Numbered from the stretch's first letter, positions 28,873-37,828 are shown. The stretch: 40,847 nt of DNA from a virus (IMGVR_UViG_3300020179_000067:1-40847); one strand, 5' to 3'. Notes: generated by a model from the sequence alone, not told the origin. Program-made: numbers and translations.

Positions 28873-29187
28873 TTATAGACTGCTTCGGTTTAGGTGCTTG
28901 AGCAATATGCGCAAAGCGATATCCAGCACTAGGGCCCAGGGGAACAACCCTTCCGATACCCCTTCCGGCGCATCGTGGTTCAAGGCGTCAATCAATACGT
29001 CCTCATCGCTGACGTTATGATTCCCTGCGACGATGGGACCGCCGCCGAGCGTTTTGCCAAGCGCGAACCCTGCCACGTTCCAGCAAACGTGGGCGAGCTC
29101 CGGAGTATTCGGGAATTGTCCTCGTACTGCTTGCAGCAATATGTTCAGGCCCTCTCGGGGAAAGTCCGTCGGATACGGTGTAAGCAT
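28873..29187 (-). CDS. unknown 104-residue protein at the end of the late operon
   Basis: ATG 29187 is preferred (AGGAG 6 bases upstream) over an in-frame start 21 bases earlier. The product starts MLTPYPTDFPREGLNILLQA and ends in a helix ALVLDIALRILLKHL that is hydrophobic enough for membrane association. 'GFALGKTLGGGPIV' forms a Gly-rich turn. No family is recognised. It lies 8 bases downstream of the papain-like gene. Confidence 0.5.
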   Translation of the reverse strand: MLTPYPTDFPREGLNILLQAVRGQFPNTPELAHVCWNVAGFALGKTLGGGPIVAGNHNVSDEDVLIDALNHDAPEGVSEGLFPWALVLDIALRILLKHLNRSSL

Positions 29188-29195
29188 AGTGACTC

Positions 29196-30092
29196 CTAGA
29201 CGTACCAATTCAGCCGGCGAGCTGGAAAACCCTGCAATGCCGAGAATGCCCAGCTGTCCTCCATCCTCAGCATTTTTTCAATCACTGAAGCATCAGCCCA
29301 AAATCCGCAAGGGGGAGGATTTCCCGAGCCCAGCGGACCGGTATGCGCGTCAGGTCCCCATGAATTACAGATCCACCCACCCTCGCGTTTGCCTTCCTGG
29401 TACCCCAAGAGGGCCATGCAATGCGCCCACCTTCCGGACGGGCTTGCGAACCCTTCGCTGTCTCGCTTCATCGTAAACCCGACCGTGCTGCATACCGAAA
29501 TGCCGTATCCCGAGGCGAGCGCTTCCTTCGCTTCGCGCCAGGTTTTTACCATGGTGATAGATTTTACCGGGTATTTGCGAACCTCGGGCTCCAGGTCATC
29601 CGGTACTCCGGTTTTGCCCCAATTGCGGCAACGCGTCTCGTCGTATCGGCTCAGGTCGTATTTGCCATACACCGCTCGGTCCAGCACGCCCCAGCGCCGA
29701 ACAAACTCCGCCGCCCAGGCACCGATCGACCCGTCGCTTCCGCCCAGCCTTCCGCCGCCAACCTCTACTCGGCTGCCTGCGTAAATTACCTCTTGGCACA
29801 GGTCGCGGATACTTTCCGGCTCGCCGGCGAGCACTTCCGCCGCCATTGTTGCCTCAATTGCTGCCGCTGTTCCAAACGAGACGCACGATCCGACTCGGCC
29901 CTGGTTGCGCGACGGCCAGGGTTGCCCGGTTAGCTTCTCTCGGGCTTGCCATAGAAAAACGGCCGGGGGAATCGTCTCCCGATCGGCCGCGTCTGTCATC
30001 GAGAAATACGGTTGCGGCTGAGCACCCACAACGGCGGCAACCGCTTCCGGGTCTTGCACCCATCCTGGCGTGTACAAGGAATCGTCGCTCAT
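29196..30092 (-). CDS. papain-like (C1 family) cysteine peptidase
   Basis: The product has 298 residues. SRNQGRVGSCVSFG (61-74) holds the oxyanion Gln64 and nucleophile Cys70; RWAHCMALLGYQ gives His224; ICNSWGPD gives Asn243, the complete papain set in the right order and spacing. Residues 1-60 look like a short propeptide without a signal peptide. Such peptidases are rare in phages. Its neighbours are a secreted Ig-like protein and a metallophosphoesterase; it may be a lysis enzyme, a virion-processing enzyme or a host-directed protease. Confidence 0.85.
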   Translation of the reverse strand: MSDDSLYTPGWVQDPEAVAAVVGAQPQPYFSMTDAADRETIPPAVFLWQAREKLTGQPWPSRNQGRVGSCVSFGTAAAIEATMAAEVLAGEPESIRDLCQEVIYAGSRVEVGGGRLGGSDGSIGAWAAEFVRRWGVLDRAVYGKYDLSRYDETRCRNWGKTGVPDDLEPEVRKYPVKSITMVKTWREAKEALASGYGISVCSTVGFTMKRDSEGFASPSGRWAHCMALLGYQEGKREGGWICNSWGPDAHTGPLGSGNPPPCGFWADASVIEKMLRMEDSWAFSALQGFPARRLNWYV

Positions 30093-30733
30093 CGCAAGCT
30101 CTCCAGGATATTCGCCGCGCGCTGGTAGAAGTTCACTGCTTTTTGCCGGATTTCTTCTGTGAGCGGGGCTCCGGGTTCTGTCGGCAAAATGGTAGCGACC
30201 TCGTCACCCAGCCGGTCCCGAATGGGCCGCAACGCGTCGTCCGGAAGAGATTTTACCGATATCCCTCGAATGGCATTGTATAACTCGCCGGCGGTCCTCC
30301 ACTGCGGGTCGCCGGCCGCTTTCGCTGCTTGCCGATATACTTTTGCCAATGTCTGTCGTTGTTCGTTTTTTTGGGAATCCTGAATGCCCCCATAAATCCC
30401 TTGAAGCGCCGATTGCAACGGGTCGATGGGCGCCGGCGCTGGAGATTCGCCCACCCGAATGACGCAAACGGCAGCATCGGAAGGAACGTCCCCGGAGGCT
30501 ACCCAGGCGAGCACCCGGTATTCTCCCGCGTTGCTGGCGCTGAATATCGCAGATTTACTCGACTCCATCACAATCAGGTCGGCATCCTCGCCGATCAAAA
30601 ACCATTTCACTAGCTTTTGCTCGCTTTTTGCGGCAATTTGTACCAGCCTGCCAGGCTTCGCTTGCACCGTCGGCGGCAACTGGACTAGCGGGTCTGCGTT
30701 GAGCACCACACATAAAAAATACAATGTAATCAT
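30089..30733 (-). CDS. secreted PKD/Ig-like domain protein, planctomycete type
   Basis: ATG 30733 overlaps the upstream stop (ATGA); an upstream in-frame ATG is in that gene. The product has 214 residues, with MITLYFLCVVLNADPL as a short signal-like start. Residues about 20-95 (VKWFLIGEDADLIV, AIFSASNAGEYRVLAWVASG) form a beta-sandwich. The 'F...G.YRVLAy...GD..S' pattern is familiar from proteins of Planctomycetota and their phages. Residues 100-214 are helical (LAKVYRQAAKAAGDPQWRTA). It could anchor a lysis complex or bind the host surface. Confidence 0.62.
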   Translation of the reverse strand: MITLYFLCVVLNADPLVQLPPTVQAKPGRLVQIAAKSEQKLVKWFLIGEDADLIVMESSKSAIFSASNAGEYRVLAWVASGDVPSDAAVCVIRVGESPAPAPIDPLQSALQGIYGGIQDSQKNEQRQTLAKVYRQAAKAAGDPQWRTAGELYNAIRGISVKSLPDDALRPIRDRLGDEVATILPTEPGAPLTEEIRQKAVNFYQRAANILESLR

Positions 30734-31590
30734 GTCGAATATGCCCTCATGGTTTGCACGTCGAATGCCTGGTTGGTCGCCTTCCGGCAGGCAAACTCCA
30801 CCCACCACCCACCGATCGGCCTGCCAGCCCTTCCCTTTTCGACATGCCAGCCCGATTCCTCCTCTTTGTATGCTCCGCACCGAAGGAACAATTGCTGAAC
30901 TGTATAAACTTTTCCCCTGTCTGTCACGCGGGTAATGATATTTTCGTCTGAGTTTCTTCGATGAATATGCCCGGATACAAATACGTCCCCGTCATATTGT
31001 GAACGCGTGCGCGACTGGTCGATCAGTCCTCGCGTGACCTCTCCGCCTCCGCCATACCCATGATGGTAGTGCAACGTTTTTGTCGCTGAATTGCCGCACA
31101 GATTCCAAATCTGAATTAGCAAATACCCCCAATAACCTCCGAGCTCAATCGGGCTTCCATGTTGTGCCCGCATTAGCGCTACGAAGCGCTCTAGCAGGTT
31201 GGTTTCGTGCTTGGTCTGAATACTGGTCTCGTGGTTCCCCTGGCCTACCAGCGCCAGCACGCGCGCATACGGAGCGAACCATTCAACCGACGTGTTTACC
31301 AGGCTGTCGAGGTAATTTCCTCCCCGATGCTCCGGCCTGAGCTGATCCTGAGACTTTCGCGGGTCCCATTTGCCTTGCATTGCATCGTACAGGTCGCCCG
31401 CAATAAGCACCGGCGTATTTGTCTCAAGCGCTTGCTCAAGGTCTCGCTGCAGAACGTCCCGCCGGCACCATGCCGAATCCCAATGCAGGTCACTGAGCAC
31501 AAGCAAGCGGCACACCCCGGAGGACCTGGGCATCCGATACTGTATTCGGTGTGCGTGCTTGTCTGTTCGCTCGATTGACCATGTATTCAT
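30730..31590 (-). CDS. calcineurin-like metallophosphoesterase
   Basis: The product has 286 residues. The five metal-binding blocks are in order: SDLHWD (33-38), AGDLYD (64-69), GQGNHET (116-122), HYHHGYGG (174-181) and SGHIHR (206-211). The family includes DNA- and phosphodiester-cleaving enzymes and protein phosphatases; substrate is not visible from sequence. The position in a late or lysis block is unusual, since phage members are more often with recombination genes. The stop overlaps the next start. Confidence 0.88.
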   Translation of the reverse strand: MNTWSIERTDKHAHRIQYRMPRSSGVCRLLVLSDLHWDSAWCRRDVLQRDLEQALETNTPVLIAGDLYDAMQGKWDPRKSQDQLRPEHRGGNYLDSLVNTSVEWFAPYARVLALVGQGNHETSIQTKHETNLLERFVALMRAQHGSPIELGGYWGYLLIQIWNLCGNSATKTLHYHHGYGGGGEVTRGLIDQSRTRSQYDGDVFVSGHIHRRNSDENIITRVTDRGKVYTVQQLFLRCGAYKEEESGWHVEKGRAGRPIGGWWVEFACRKATNQAFDVQTMRAYST

Positions 31591-31608
31591 TGCGTGCCCC
31601 CCGGAAGG

Positions 31609-31878
31609 TTAGCGCCGCGACTCCCAGGTTGCCATGCGTTGCTCCAGCGCCTCTACGGTTTCGGATAACCGACGCAAGTCATTTACTAATTGCGCTTGTG
31701 TCGCGCTCATTGTGTCCAAATGTTTTTGCAAATGAGACAGAAAGGCAAAGTGCCGATCCTGCAGCGGAATGATGACGCGGCTGGCCACCCATTGCGCTCC
31801 CTGCCAGGTGGCGTAACTTCCGCACAGCAGTAACATGGTTGGCAAACCAAACTCTCGCAGTAACGTGAGAATTTCCAT
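31609..31878 (-). CDS. single-span membrane protein with coiled coil, holin candidate
   Basis: ATG 31878 is chosen because GAGG then sits 5 bases upstream; an adjacent ATG 3 bases earlier is possible. The 89-residue product has a membrane helix at about 8-25 (FGLPTMLLLCGSYATWQG) and a cytoplasmic or periplasmic coiled coil (LVNDLRRLSETVEALEQRMA). The shape resembles small phage holins or spanin-like proteins at the end of tail operons. No endolysin of known type lies beside it; the papain-like peptidase three genes below is a possible partner. Confidence 0.55.
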   Translation of the reverse strand: MEILTLLREFGLPTMLLLCGSYATWQGAQWVASRVIIPLQDRHFAFLSHLQKHLDTMSATQAQLVNDLRRLSETVEALEQRMATWESRR

Positions 31879-31892
31879 CATCGCCTCGCTGA

Positions 31893-32216
31893 CTATGTTT
31901 TGTAATCGTTACAAGTCGAACATGATTTCCATTGGTTGTTGTTTCCCGCGCGCACGCATTGCCCATGGATTATACACTGATGCAATGGCCCGCACCCGCA
32001 CGCGGCTGTCGGTTGCATCACTTCGCCCAAATATCGGCAAGGGGCCTGAGCGCGCCTTTTGATTTCCAGGATTGCTTGGCGCCGCTGCTCCTGAAATGAG
32101 CTGGCGCACGGAATGGTTTCTCCGCCTCCCCATTGCGCGCGGTATCTAGGGTCGTGGTCATACAGCCAGCAGACTCTGCAAGCGCTGTTTGCTTCGATGT
32201 GTTTACACGGTTTCAT
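31893..32216 (-). CDS. cysteine-rich protein, probable zinc binding
   Basis: The product has 107 residues with eleven Cys: an N-terminal Cys-x2-His...Cys-x2-Cys set (CKHIEANSACRVC) and a C-terminal group with CGCGPLHQC, HGQC and CSTC. At least one metal-binding ribbon is likely. The C-terminal spacing resembles short ribbons fused to planctomycete and phage proteins. It overlaps the upstream gene by 4 bases (ATGA). A minor tail or lysis role is unclear. Confidence 0.58.
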   Translation of the reverse strand: MKPCKHIEANSACRVCWLYDHDPRYRAQWGGGETIPCASSFQEQRRQAILEIKRRAQAPCRYLGEVMQPTAACGCGPLHQCIIHGQCVRAGNNNQWKSCSTCNDYKT

Positions 32217-33076
32217 TCAGTGACCACCACCCGAATTACGCCTGCGCCGGTTGCGCCAATAGTGGATCGCGTCGTCTCCCCTAGTACGTTGGTGTATGAC
32301 CAGTATTCCGGTATATTCAGCGAAAACTCAAGCAAAAACGGTTCGCATGTGAGTGATATAATTTCATTAACATACAGCTGGTTGGTGACAATTTTGAAAA
32401 ATCTGTAATCTTCTCGGGGATTCAAAAGATATGCCGGCATTTGTATTTCACAAACAACGCCAATTGTTCGATATGTCTGCATATTGATTGCTGGATTGCT
32501 GTGCGAGTAATTGCTAGTGCATGATATTTCTAGGTTTACTGCTGTTCTGCTATATGCGGTTGTCGATGGAATAGGAGCGTATACCCCGGACAGCGATTGG
32601 TCATATAATGCTTGGCCAATGCAGTTGCCTATTTGCCAAGTTCCTTGATTGCGCGGCGGATGAGGCGACGCGTCCGCAAAAACACTAGCCCAGTAAGGAA
32701 TAGATGAGAGGTCAAGGCTGGCGTCGTCCCAGTAATCATTTTCGATGTCATAGGGATTCAGTTGCACCCATCGTCGATACGACTTAAATTCCGCGTGTTT
32801 CCCCCAATGAATATAGTGCCAGCTGTTGCGCACATTTGTAAATTGCCCCCAGCCAGAGCGGATGGGGAAAAACCAAGCAGGCTCCACCACTTGCCCCATT
32901 GGCGCTCCAGGCGCAAGGGTTCTGTTCAGCAGATTGATGCTGTAATTGTTCAGGCAGGGCAATGTGCCGTCGTCATCCAAAAACGTCGCCGTCAGCGAGT
33001 CGGGCAAGTCAATCCCATGGCAGCATTTGCTGCAACAGTTTGCGCACGGAATATATTGTGGCAAAGGCTCGATCAT
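32213..33076 (-). CDS. tail-tip / baseplate protein candidate
   Basis: The product has 287 residues. It starts MIEPLPQYIPCANCCSKCC and continues GIDLPDSLTATFLDDDG; the 'C--C------LP--L-aT' start is known to me from structural genes of phages in Planctomycetota-like contigs. The body is beta-rich with many aromatic residues, typical of receptor-binding or tip domains. It follows two other tail genes with ATGA junctions. No enzyme motif is seen. Confidence 0.55.
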   Translation of the reverse strand: MIEPLPQYIPCANCCSKCCHGIDLPDSLTATFLDDDGTLPCLNNYSINLLNRTLAPGAPMGQVVEPAWFFPIRSGWGQFTNVRNSWHYIHWGKHAEFKSYRRWVQLNPYDIENDYWDDASLDLSSIPYWASVFADASPHPPRNQGTWQIGNCIGQALYDQSLSGVYAPIPSTTAYSRTAVNLEISCTSNYSHSNPAINMQTYRTIGVVCEIQMPAYLLNPREDYRFFKIVTNQLYVNEIISLTCEPFLLEFSLNIPEYWSYTNVLGETTRSTIGATGAGVIRVVVTE

Positions 33077-33813
33077 GGACTAACGAACCCCAAGGATATC
33101 GCATTCGGTATTCGCAATTGCTGGTACGTGATTTCCAGGCCGTTGTCTCCGCATGTAAACGAGTATGGAATATATGTTGCCAGATATGTATTTGGCACCA
33201 AAAATATCGGTTTTTCAAGGTAATTGATTGATGTTTGCACTCCGATGTAATCTCCGAGGTCGCGCAAAACTGTAGAGCGTAAAGCGCCTGGGGTCTCGCC
33301 CGCCGTCGGCAATACCCACGCATCAACGCTATATGCTCCCCCCAAGTCACTAAGGACGTACGCAAAATACAACCACCCAATCCCTGTCACTTGCACTGGC
33401 GTATATTGGGGAAACGCTGACCAGTCGGCGATGACGCGCACAACCTTTACGGTCGTTCCGCCTCCGCCCAGGGAAAACTCGTAAACAGCCTGGCCCTGTG
33501 ATTCGGTGCCGCTCCCTCTCACTCGCAGCAAAACGATTGTTCCCGCTTCTGCTGGTGCATCGTTCAACTCATATGCCGGATTGGCCGCACCGGTTCCGGT
33601 CCTTCCTCCACGGGTCGGCTCGTAAACGCTTCCGGTTTTATTTACGCTCATTTCCCGCCAAGTGTATTTAGTTGCGCCGGCCGCGTTTGTTCCGGAGGTC
33701 CCCGTAATTTCCGCAACGATCGGCGGGGCAACCGTACTGGAAAACTCGATGCAATTGCCTGCCAGAGTGATTTCCATGCCCTGGCCAGCGCGTAGCAATG
33801 GAAACTTGCTCAT
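33073..33813 (-). CDS. tail-tip / fibre structural protein, unknown family
   Basis: The product has 246 residues, with an N-terminal beta region (LRAGQGMEITLAGNCIEFSS), Gly-rich turns (GRTGTGAANPAYELNDAPAE) and a C-terminal beta domain. The 'Y--ND----P-GTIV-L-----' motif around residue 80 is common in adhesin-type phage structural proteins. It overlaps both neighbours by 4 bases. Host-range fibre or collar are both possible. Confidence 0.5.
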   Translation of the reverse strand: MSKFPLLRAGQGMEITLAGNCIEFSSTVAPPIVAEITGTSGTNAAGATKYTWREMSVNKTGSVYEPTRGGRTGTGAANPAYELNDAPAEAGTIVLLRVRGSGTESQGQAVYEFSLGGGGTTVKVVRVIADWSAFPQYTPVQVTGIGWLYFAYVLSDLGGAYSVDAWVLPTAGETPGALRSTVLRDLGDYIGVQTSINYLEKPIFLVPNTYLATYIPYSFTCGDNGLEITYQQLRIPNAISLGFVSP

Positions 33814-34850
33814 GCGTCGGGATCCGTGAACAATAACTGGAAGGGAAACGACGGATACAGCGACCGATCACCAATGGTTGATTCTGCGTAATAGTGATAT
33901 TGTCCGCCCGCCCCAAACCACGGCAAAAGGTTGTGGCCTGCTGTTACTTTGTGTTGTGGGCGAGGCGGAGGCGGCAACGCGGGGTCGGTGCGAGGGGCAA
34001 ACCGCTGGAAGGTAAATTCGATATCGACCAGTTTGTTCGTTGACACCGCGCTCGTTTCGTACCAGTTGCTAAACCCAGGATTTACGGGGACGTATCGCCT
34101 GAAAGTTGGCGCCAGAAATAATAGCGTTCCGGCTGGCCACCCATACCATTCCAGCTGGTTTACGTGCCCTATTGCGTCCTCGATGTAACTGGTGTCGCGG
34201 AATGTCGGTTCAATGTACGACAGCGGTACTTGCGACCACGTGAACTTGATTGTGCTTTTGTTTTGCAGTAAACGCACCTGGCCAGGCACGGTCGCGCCTT
34301 CGGGGTTGTTGTTCCCAGCAACCCCCGCCGCCCGGAACACAAACTGCCCTTGCTGCGCCGTGATGTACTCGGCGCTCGGCTGCCCATCGTAATCAGTGAA
34401 CCGTGTGTACTCGTTTGCGTATGTGGTGGCGACCGCGTTCCCCGAGTCGTCCGTGTAATTCAACGGGCGCAACTCAATGCTGTCGTCACTGAGGACTGCA
34501 AACGGGCGCGGACTGAATTGGATTTCCAGTCGGTACAGCTGGTATGACGCATAGGTGAGCAAACTGGGCGCTTCCAGGTTAGGGTCGGCGTCTAGTCGCT
34601 CATTGAATCCAATTCCTGTCACGCTCACCGATTCCGCAAATAGCCAAGGATATTGCGGGTGGGCAATCGGAAGGGTGCGAGACAGCCGGCCGTCGCCTCG
34701 GGGCTCGCATCCGCCGATGATGGTCGTCAGAGTGTCCAGCAAGTCTACGCTGGCAGGGTTCAAGAATCCCGTAATAGTTGCCCGCGACTGCGCCATGGCG
34801 AATTGCGCCGAGGTCGTTTGCCGAATACTCTCCAGGAATGGAAATGACAT
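33810..34850 (-). CDS. distal-tail or tip protein candidate
   Basis: The product has 346 residues and directly follows the tape-measure gene, the usual place of the distal tail protein. SVSVTGIGFNERLDADPNLE, YQLYRLEIQFSPRPFAVLSD and FTWSQVPLSYIEPTF show long beta strands with aromatic residues; the C-terminus is Pro-rich before a final beta part. No family can be named. A tail hub or baseplate component is the most likely role. Confidence 0.55.
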   Translation of the reverse strand: MSFPFLESIRQTTSAQFAMAQSRATITGFLNPASVDLLDTLTTIIGGCEPRGDGRLSRTLPIAHPQYPWLFAESVSVTGIGFNERLDADPNLEAPSLLTYASYQLYRLEIQFSPRPFAVLSDDSIELRPLNYTDDSGNAVATTYANEYTRFTDYDGQPSAEYITAQQGQFVFRAAGVAGNNNPEGATVPGQVRLLQNKSTIKFTWSQVPLSYIEPTFRDTSYIEDAIGHVNQLEWYGWPAGTLLFLAPTFRRYVPVNPGFSNWYETSAVSTNKLVDIEFTFQRFAPRTDPALPPPPRPQHKVTAGHNLLPWFGAGGQYHYYAESTIGDRSLYPSFPFQLLFTDPDA

Positions 34851-34862
34851 GGGCGAATCCTC

Positions 34863-36698
34863 TTACTTAGGGCTGCCGTAAATCATCCATGCGGCCATGT
34901 CGCCCAGGGCTTCGCCTGCGGATTTCAGCGGATTGGCTTCGTAGGCGGCTTTGCCTACGGTTTCGGCCGTGCTGCTGATGGCGTCGGCCACGGATTTTCC
35001 GATCTGCGCTGGCAGCTTCAACAAGTAATCTCCCACTGCCGGAGCGACCGAGTTTACTGCGTCGATCAGCGAGGGGCCGTTGTCTTTGATTCCTTCCAGC
35101 TCCTCGATCATGCCCTGGAAAAAATCTTGATCTGTTTTTTCTTCTTTTTTTCCACCTGGGATTGCGGTAGCAATGACGCTGGCAAGCGCTGCTGATTTGC
35201 CCACTTGTTCAATGCTGGTAAATTGCGCGTTCTGTGCGGCGGCTATGCCTTGGGCGTTTTCCTTTGGTTTGTTCATTTTCTTCAAAAAGTCAATCATTCC
35301 GTTTAGGCCGGCGATGCTTCCAAAAAATTTCAGCATGTAACCAAGCCCGCGAATGAGCGCTGCCGTCAGCATCTTTAGTCCATCTTGTAATCCTTGCATA
35401 ACGTCTTTGAATCCGTCGCCGTCCACTGCGCCAAACAGGCCACGAATGACGCCGACAATTGCGGCAACCATTGAGCCGAGAGCGACGTAAACTTGCTTGA
35501 CGATGTTTGCCAGCAGGGTGAACACTGGCGCCAAAAACTCCAGCGCGTCGCCCACCAGCTGTACGATGGGATCGAGGATTGCGGCCATCACAAAAAATGT
35601 ATCGGTGAGCGCGTCAATTGCCGGCTGCAGGGCTTCGAAAATACCAGACAACGTGGAGCCGACCGTTTTGGCCAGAGGAAGCAGCGCATTAGTAAATTGG
35701 CGAATAATCGGGACGGCTGCCTGGAGGATCGGCTGAAGGGCAATTCCGACGACCGCCGTTAGGTCGCGGAAGGCAAAGCCGAGCGTTTGCACTAGCCCAG
35801 GGTTGATCGCACTTATAAAGCCGGCGATCTGGCTGGCAACGCCGGACACGACTTCCGCAAACGCAATCGGGGCCGCAATCGCAGCGCCGAGGCCGGCTGC
35901 CAGGCCGCCGAGCGCGCCGCCGATAGCGCCGCCCGCCGCTCCCATCATTCCACCGCCTGCCGCCGGCTTTTTCGCCTTGAGCGAGGCGCCTTTAGGCGCA
36001 ACAGCAGGCGCCGCCTCTGGCGGTGACGCTGGTGCGGGTGCGGGTTGCGCTGGCGGACTGGATCCGGCGGTGAATTCGACGCCTATCTTTCGAGAAATTC
36101 CTTGAGCAATTTCAACCAATTGCCGCATCAGGTCTGCCAGCATACTGCTGGCCTCAGAGGGAGGCGGTATAGCTGACGATTGTGAAGAAGCCGGGGTCGG
36201 CAATTGCTCGGGAGTCGGCGCCGCTGGCGAAGTGGCGGCGCGCATTCCAAGCCGGCTGGCGATCGTGCTTGCAAAGCCTGCCAGTCGGTCGCCGATTGAC
36301 GGCAACACGTCGGTATTTTTGTTTGCCTCAGTGCGTTTTGTGACAGCAAGCGGTGCCGGCGGTGGCTGTGGCGCGCGAGGCGGGGCGGGCCTGCGCATAC
36401 CTTGTCCGGGCTGAACGCTCAGCGCTTTTGCTACCCTAGTTGCGCGAGGGGCATTTCGGGAAAACCATTCTGCGATTGCCCGGAATGCCTGGCTGCTCTC
36501 TCTTGGAGGCGCAGAACGCTCCGGCGGAAACTCCGCCTGTGGCGCCGGTGTAACTTGCGACGGGGAAGCGCCACCTATCGCGGCCGCAACGCGCTCCAGG
36601 CCCGAGCTGTACCGAGCCAAGGCGCGGATCAGCTCGTCAAGCCCGCCACTTGGCGCGCCGCCGGCTCCATCAGCTCCGATTTCCACACTAGCTGCCAT
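34863..36698 (-). CDS. tail tape measure protein
   Basis: The product has 611 residues. The N-terminal 260 residues are Pro/Ala-rich and low-complexity. Residues about 250-440 are strongly hydrophobic, Gly/Ala/Ile-rich helices (GGALGGLAAGLGAAIAAPIA, FISAINPGLVQTLGFAF, PVFTLLANIVKQVYVALGSM). The C-terminus is amphipathic. The hydrophobic middle, the position after a frameshifted chaperone pair and before tip proteins, and the length are typical of a tape measure for a short siphovirus tail; at 0.15 nm per residue the tail would be roughly 90 nm. Confidence 0.85.
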   Translation of the reverse strand: MAASVEIGADGAGGAPSGGLDELIRALARYSSGLERVAAAIGGASPSQVTPAPQAEFPPERSAPPRESSQAFRAIAEWFSRNAPRATRVAKALSVQPGQGMRRPAPPRAPQPPPAPLAVTKRTEANKNTDVLPSIGDRLAGFASTIASRLGMRAATSPAAPTPEQLPTPASSQSSAIPPPSEASSMLADLMRQLVEIAQGISRKIGVEFTAGSSPPAQPAPAPASPPEAAPAVAPKGASLKAKKPAAGGGMMGAAGGAIGGALGGLAAGLGAAIAAPIAFAEVVSGVASQIAGFISAINPGLVQTLGFAFRDLTAVVGIALQPILQAAVPIIRQFTNALLPLAKTVGSTLSGIFEALQPAIDALTDTFFVMAAILDPIVQLVGDALEFLAPVFTLLANIVKQVYVALGSMVAAIVGVIRGLFGAVDGDGFKDVMQGLQDGLKMLTAALIRGLGYMLKFFGSIAGLNGMIDFLKKMNKPKENAQGIAAAQNAQFTSIEQVGKSAALASVIATAIPGGKKEEKTDQDFFQGMIEELEGIKDNGPSLIDAVNSVAPAVGDYLLKLPAQIGKSVADAISSTAETVGKAAYEANPLKSAGEALGDMAAWMIYGSPK

Positions 36699-37460
36699 GT
36701 TCGCGCTCCTGCATTTTGCGCTCCCAGGCTTCGACCAGTTTTGCGTGCGGAATACCGACCATTGTACCCATTGCCATGTATTGCACTCGCTCGCGTTCCA
36801 GCTGTTGCGCCTTCGTCAGCTCAGCCCGATCATGTTCCTCCGGCAACGGCAAGGCATTCCCTTCTTTATCCCTTGCCCGGTAATACACCTCGATAATTTG
36901 CCGATCCGTCAGCTCTGCGATCTGCGACCAGCTCAACTGGTACGGTGTATCTACCAGCGACGCATACAAGGCCAGCGCGTTTGGCGGCGTTACAGGCTCT
37001 CCGGAGCCTGGTTCGCCTCCATCCTTTTTTTTTGCACGGTGGGGAATGATTCTTCGACTATCGTTTGGTAAATGGTTTTCAACTCAACGTCGTATTCCGT
37101 CGTCAGCTCAACAATTTCATCGGGGGTGCATGGCCGCTTGGCCTCCACGTCATACGATACGCTAGACAACAATTTTGAGACGCCTGCGACGGTGCCCATT
37201 GCATCGACAAATACGGGCCCATTCCAGCTGTACACTCCTGACGCAATATCCCGACGTATTCCGTCGAGTGACAGCCGGTAACCATCAGCCCCTAATATCT
37301 CACGGTAATCTGCGATTGCTTTCATTGCCGCGCCGGCAAGAAAGCGCTCAAACTCGGATTTTACCTTTTGTGTTATTAGACTGAATCTGTATACCTTCCC
37401 GCCGAGCGTGATTTCGTGCGGCGCCGCGTGCGCCCCTAATGCCTCGGATACTGTTGCCAT
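36688..37460 (-). CDS. tail assembly chaperone, -1 frameshift product (G-T type fusion)
   Basis: Ribosomes that slip back one base at the A9 run (37033-37025) leave the 156-residue frame and continue, without a stop, through KDGGEPGSGEPVTPP into the 36688 frame, giving 257 residues. The downstream part (QIAELTDRQIIEVYYRARDK, YMAMGTMVGIPHAKLVEAW) has no convincing own start: a TTG at 36969 lacks a ribosome-binding site. Phages with tape measures commonly make both forms from such sites; the long form binds the tape measure. Confidence 0.82.
36990..37460 (-). CDS. tail assembly chaperone, short form (gpG-like)
   Basis: The product has 156 residues. EITLGGKVYRFSLITQKVKS is followed by helices, as in tail-chaperone N-terminal domains. 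The terminal codons after the slippery run (RMEANQAPESL) are used only in the non-shifted form. It is placed between the tail-tube genes and the tape measure, the canonical place. Confidence 0.8.
   Translation of the reverse strand: MATVSEALGAHAAPHEITLGGKVYRFSLITQKVKSEFERFLAGAAMKAIADYREILGADGYRLSLDGIRRDIASGVYSWNGPVFVDAMGTVAGVSKLLSSVSYDVEAKRPCTPDEIVELTTEYDVELKTIYQTIVEESFPTVQKKRMEANQAPESL
37023..37033 (-). promoter_or_regulatory. programmed -1 frameshift slippery site
   Basis: Minus strand: nine A followed by GG. The zero frame reads CAA AAA AAA AGG. A -1 slip on A-AAA-AAA lands on AAG GAT GGA, and the downstream frame is open for about 112 codons. Confidence 0.82.
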
Positions 37461-37468
37461 TTCGCCCC

Positions 37469-37828
37469 CTAGATTTGCGCAATAAACTCACCTTCAGACT
37501 GAGCCGTTAGCCGAAACTTTGCCACGTCCTTGACGTCTACGGTAACTTCAAGCTCGCGAATCGTGGCTGTGCCTGTAATGTATGGGCCAGATGCGGAGGC
37601 CGCCATGACAAACGTGTATGCGCCACCTTCCACCAGGCCGATGCTCCCCGACCAGAACCCTTCTGCCGATATCGTAAAGCTACTGATATGCGACACAGTA
37701 ACCATGAACGCGCCAGAGTCCGCGTTGCTCACGTCCTCCAGCTCGTTTTGCGACGCGACCGTAAACGAGGTCAGTTGCAGGCTGACCCCGTCGATCGACA
37801 GAAAGCCGCTTTTACCCGCGTATGGCAT
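37469..37828 (-). CDS. tail tube protein paralogue 2
   Basis: The product has 119 residues. MPYAGKSGFLSIDGVSLQLT, a central SHISSFTISAEGFW and the end VTVDVKDVAKFRLTAQSEGE align residue by residue with the next gene upstream. The 'G-sG-l-i-G--l' start, 'D-Tn---' middle and 'v-v-VKDvAk-----q--G' end are those of tail-tube (major tail) proteins. It starts on the stop of its paralogue (TGATG). It may be a decoration or minor tube variant. Confidence 0.72.
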   Translation of the reverse strand: MPYAGKSGFLSIDGVSLQLTSFTVASQNELEDVSNADSGAFMVTVSHISSFTISAEGFWSGSIGLVEGGAYTFVMAASASGPYITGTATIRELEVTVDVKDVAKFRLTAQSEGEFIAQI

